Shown: piece after piece, positions 62,101 through 64,000 of the stretch
Layout: each line of letters begins with the position of its first letter
Numbering within the stretch: position 1 is the first letter of the stretch
DNA from: JAIQFV01 sp041494885
GTDB lineage: Bacteria > Acidobacteriota > Terriglobia > JAIQFV01
Direction: 5' to 3'
Assembly (NCBI GenBank): GCA_041494885.1
Contig: JBGQBO010000012.1
Coordinates: forward strand, 1 to 64,000
DNA length: 64,000 nucleotides
Program-made: the position numbers and the translations under genes
Notes under the pieces: generated by a model
The model's database searches: none
Seen by the model: only the letters and a program-made list of their open reading frames with translations
Told to the model about the DNA's origin: nothing

Positions 62101-64000
62101 ATGAAGGAACCGATCGAAGAAGGAGCCGTCCTCTCTCACTACCGGGTTCTTTCTCATCTCGGTACTGGTGGGATGGGAGAGGTCTACCTCGCTGAAGACA
62201 TGCGCCTGGGTCGCAAGGTGGCGCTGAAGTTGTTGCCGGCCGAGTTTATCCAGAATCAGGAACGGCTCCTCCGGTTCGAGCAGGAAGCGCGCGCCGCCTC
62301 CGCCTTGAATCATCCCAACATCATTACCATCTTCGATGTCGGGCGCGCCGAAAACCTCCATTTCATTGCCACCGAGTTTATCGAAGGAGAAACGCTCCGC
62401 CACCAACTGGCGAAGGCAAAGATCACCCTGACCCGGGCCCTCGATATCGCCATTCAAGTGGCCGGCGCTTTAGCCGCTGCTCATCAAGCCGGGATCGTGC
62501 ATCGCGACATCAAGCCCGAAAACATCATGCTGCGTCCGGATGGCTATGTCAAAGTCTTGGACTTTGGCCTGGCCAAGTTGACGGAGCCCGAGACTTGTGA
62601 TTCAGAGTCGCCCACCCGGGCCACGGTCCAGACGGAGACGGGTGTGGTGGTGGGGACGGTAAGTTACATGTCTCCCGAGCAGGTCCGGGGAGTCACGGTG
62701 GATGCCCGCACCGACATCTTCAGCTTGGGCGCGGTGCTCTATGAAACGGTCGCTGGGGTCGGTCCCTTCGACGGCCCGAGCAAGAGTGAGGTGATTGCTG
62801 CGATTTTGGACCGCGAGCCCGCCCCCCTCGCCCGTTATGCCCGCGATGTTTCGAACGAGGTTGAGAGGATTGTTAGCAAGGCATTGCGCAAGGATCGGGA
62901 GGCCCGTTATCAAACCGCCAAAGATTTTCAGATCGACTTGAAAAGCCTGAAAGATGATTTGGAATTTGAGGCGAAACGCGTGCGGACGAGCCAGGCCAGC
63001 TCGAGCGGAACACAGGCAATCGTCAGGGGCGGAGAGGCGGCGGCCGTCGAGTCTGTCCCCCCTCCTGTACCCCAAGTGACGTCCAGCGCAGAGTATCTGG
63101 TCACTGAAATCAAACGCCACAAGTTGAGTACAATCCTGGTTCTTGCTCTGCTCCTCTTCGCAGTAATCGGTGCGATCTATATCCAAACCCGCAGCGGGAA
63201 AGCCATAAATTCTCTCGCGGTCCTCCCCTTTGTCAACGTCACCGCAGATCCCAACACCGAATACCTTTCAGACGGGATCACCGAAAGTCTCATCAACAGC
63301 TTGGCCCAGTTGCCGAATCTCACGGTGATGTCACGAAGTTCGGTCTTTCAGTACAAAGGCCGCGAACTCGATGTCCAGGAGGCCGGCCGAAGACTCAAAG
63401 TCCAGGCCGTTCTGACGGGCAGGGTCTTGCAGCGTGGCGACGATCTCTCCATCAGCGCCGAACTCGTGGACGTGCGCAACAACAGCCACCTCTGGGGCGA
63501 ACAGTATCAGCGGAAACTTTCAGATATCCTTCCCCTGCAAAGGAATATTGCCAGTGAAATTTCAGAGAAACTGCGGGTGAGGCTAACGGGCGCCGAGAAG
63601 GACCGATTAACGAAGAAATACACGGAGAACACAGAGGCTTATCAGTTGTACCTCAAGGGGCGATACTTTGCCGCCAAGTTTACCAAAGAAGGCCTGGACA
63701 AGGGACTCTACTATTTCAACCAGGCGATTGCCAAGGATCCCACTTATGCACTGGCCTACGATGGGGTCGCTTATTACTATGTAACCGCCGCGGACTGGTT
63801 CCTTTCGCCCAGGGAAACCATGCCGAAGGCCAAAGCGGCGGCCCAAAGCGCCTTGAAGATTGACAATGCGCTTTCGGAGGCCCACACCTCCCTGGCTATA
63901 GTTTATTACTGGTACGACTACGACTGGGCGGCTGCTGAACGAGAATTGAAACGCGCCCTGGAGCTCAATCCCAACGATGCCTCCGCTCACCAGTTTTACG
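62101..64000 (+). CDS. Receptor-like Ser/Thr kinase (C-terminus beyond right edge)
   Basis: The visible 633 residues mirror the kinase at 56-59 kb but lack its N-terminal helical module: the kinase domain begins almost at residue 13. It has GTGGMGEV, Lys43, HRDIKPEN (Asp136) and DFG (Asp154), so it looks active. A transmembrane helix (LSTILVLALLLFAVIGAIYI) comes near residue 350, then a TolB-like region (SLAVLPFVNVTADPNTEYLS) and the first TPR units. The frame is open to the edge, so the rest of the TPR domain is missing. Sequence identity to the other kinase is high across all shared domains, indicating duplication. Confidence 0.88.
   Translation, partial: MKEPIEEGAVLSHYRVLSHLGTGGMGEVYLAEDMRLGRKVALKLLPAEFIQNQERLLRFEQEARAASALNHPNIITIFDVGRAENLHFIATEFIEGETLRHQLAKAKITLTRALDIAIQVAGALAAAHQAGIVHRDIKPENIMLRPDGYVKVLDFGLAKLTEPETCDSESPTRATVQTETGVVVGTVSYMSPEQVRGVTVDARTDIFSLGAVLYETVAGVGPFDGPSKSEVIAAILDREPAPLARYARDVSNEVERIVSKALRKDREARYQTAKDFQIDLKSLKDDLEFEAKRVRTSQASSSGTQAIVRGGEAAAVESVPPPVPQVTSSAEYLVTEIKRHKLSTILVLALLLFAVIGAIYIQTRSGKAINSLAVLPFVNVTADPNTEYLSDGITESLINSLAQLPNLTVMSRSSVFQYKGRELDVQEAGRRLKVQAVLTGRVLQRGDDLSISAELVDVRNNSHLWGEQYQRKLSDILPLQRNIASEISEKLRVRLTGAEKDRLTKKYTENTEAYQLYLKGRYFAAKFTKEGLDKGLYYFNQAIAKDPTYALAYDGVAYYYVTAADWFLSPRETMPKAKAAAQSALKIDNALSEAHTSLAIVYYWYDYDWAAAERELKRALELNPNDASAHQFY

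Overview
The window looks like a chromosomal segment of a diderm, GC-rich (roughly mid-50s %) bacterium, most probably an Acidobacteriota member. The clues are the giant Ser/Thr kinases with TolB-like and TPR tails next to an ECF sigma factor, a DUF4900-type PilX in a minor-pilin operon, folate-dependent TrmFO, a Tes-like radical SAM enzyme, and abundant heptamer and palindromic intergenic repeats. The assignment is an inference from gene content; no 16S rRNA gene is present. No phage, CRISPR array or intact insertion sequence was seen.

Layout. (1) 1-12.6 kb, all minus strand: a malonyl-CoA decarboxylase cut by the left edge, trmFO, a BamE-like small protein, a 1308-residue AsmA/TamB-like envelope protein, a DUF2269-like membrane protein, gamma-glutamyltransferase, and a kynureninase-like PLP enzyme preceded by a tandem-ACT protein. 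(2) 13.0-21.7 kb, plus strand: a complete beta-oxidation cluster (acyl-CoA ligase, thiolase, alpha-methylacyl-CoA racemase-like CoA transferase, FadJ-like bifunctional protein, acyl-CoA dehydrogenase), with a metallo-beta-lactamase-fold hydrolase convergent to it. (3) 22.7-26.4 kb: a strong promoter, a multi-hairpin leader closed by a long-range stem, and two consecutive radical SAM genes; the first resembles the archaeal tetraether lipid synthase Tes. (4) 26.7-34.7 kb: a GT9 glycosyltransferase, thiC under a TPP riboswitch, DinB, TPR and PEP-mutase-family proteins, and a beta-propeller phosphoesterase. (5) 35.0-39.7 kb, minus: a four-gene type IV pilus minor-pilin operon. (6) 40.3-48.2 kb: glycogen debranching enzyme, DoxX, a Tat-exported hemerythrin, tRNA-Ser(CGA), tadA, and a two-subunit periplasmic molybdenum oxidoreductase. 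(7) 48.4-54.8 kb, minus: a small membrane protein, a two-gene 2-hydroxyacyl-CoA-dehydratase/activase-type system of unknown substrate, and a secreted EEP-fold protein. (8) 55.2-64.0 kb: ECF sigma factor, two paralogous receptor-like kinases (the second cut by the right edge), a RelE/Phd-type toxin-antitoxin pair, a transposase remnant and a His/Met-rich outer-membrane-type protein.

How it fits together. The lipid theme is strong: malonyl-CoA decarboxylase relieves malonyl-CoA inhibition or recycles malonyl-CoA, the beta-oxidation cluster with a racemase is suited to methyl-branched acids, and the Tes-like enzyme could join alkyl chains into membrane-spanning lipids. The rest is mostly envelope biology (AsmA, GT9, pili, OMP) and signalling.

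Intergenic regions are unusually repeat-rich. Four composite heptamer-repeat elements sit just upstream of genes (trmFO, fadD, the iorA-like gene, a kinase gene); three share a conserved core of about 45 bp. Several palindrome families (REP-like) are scattered between genes. The most promising undescribed material is the Tes-like/SPASM radical SAM pair with its structured leader, and the composite heptamer elements.
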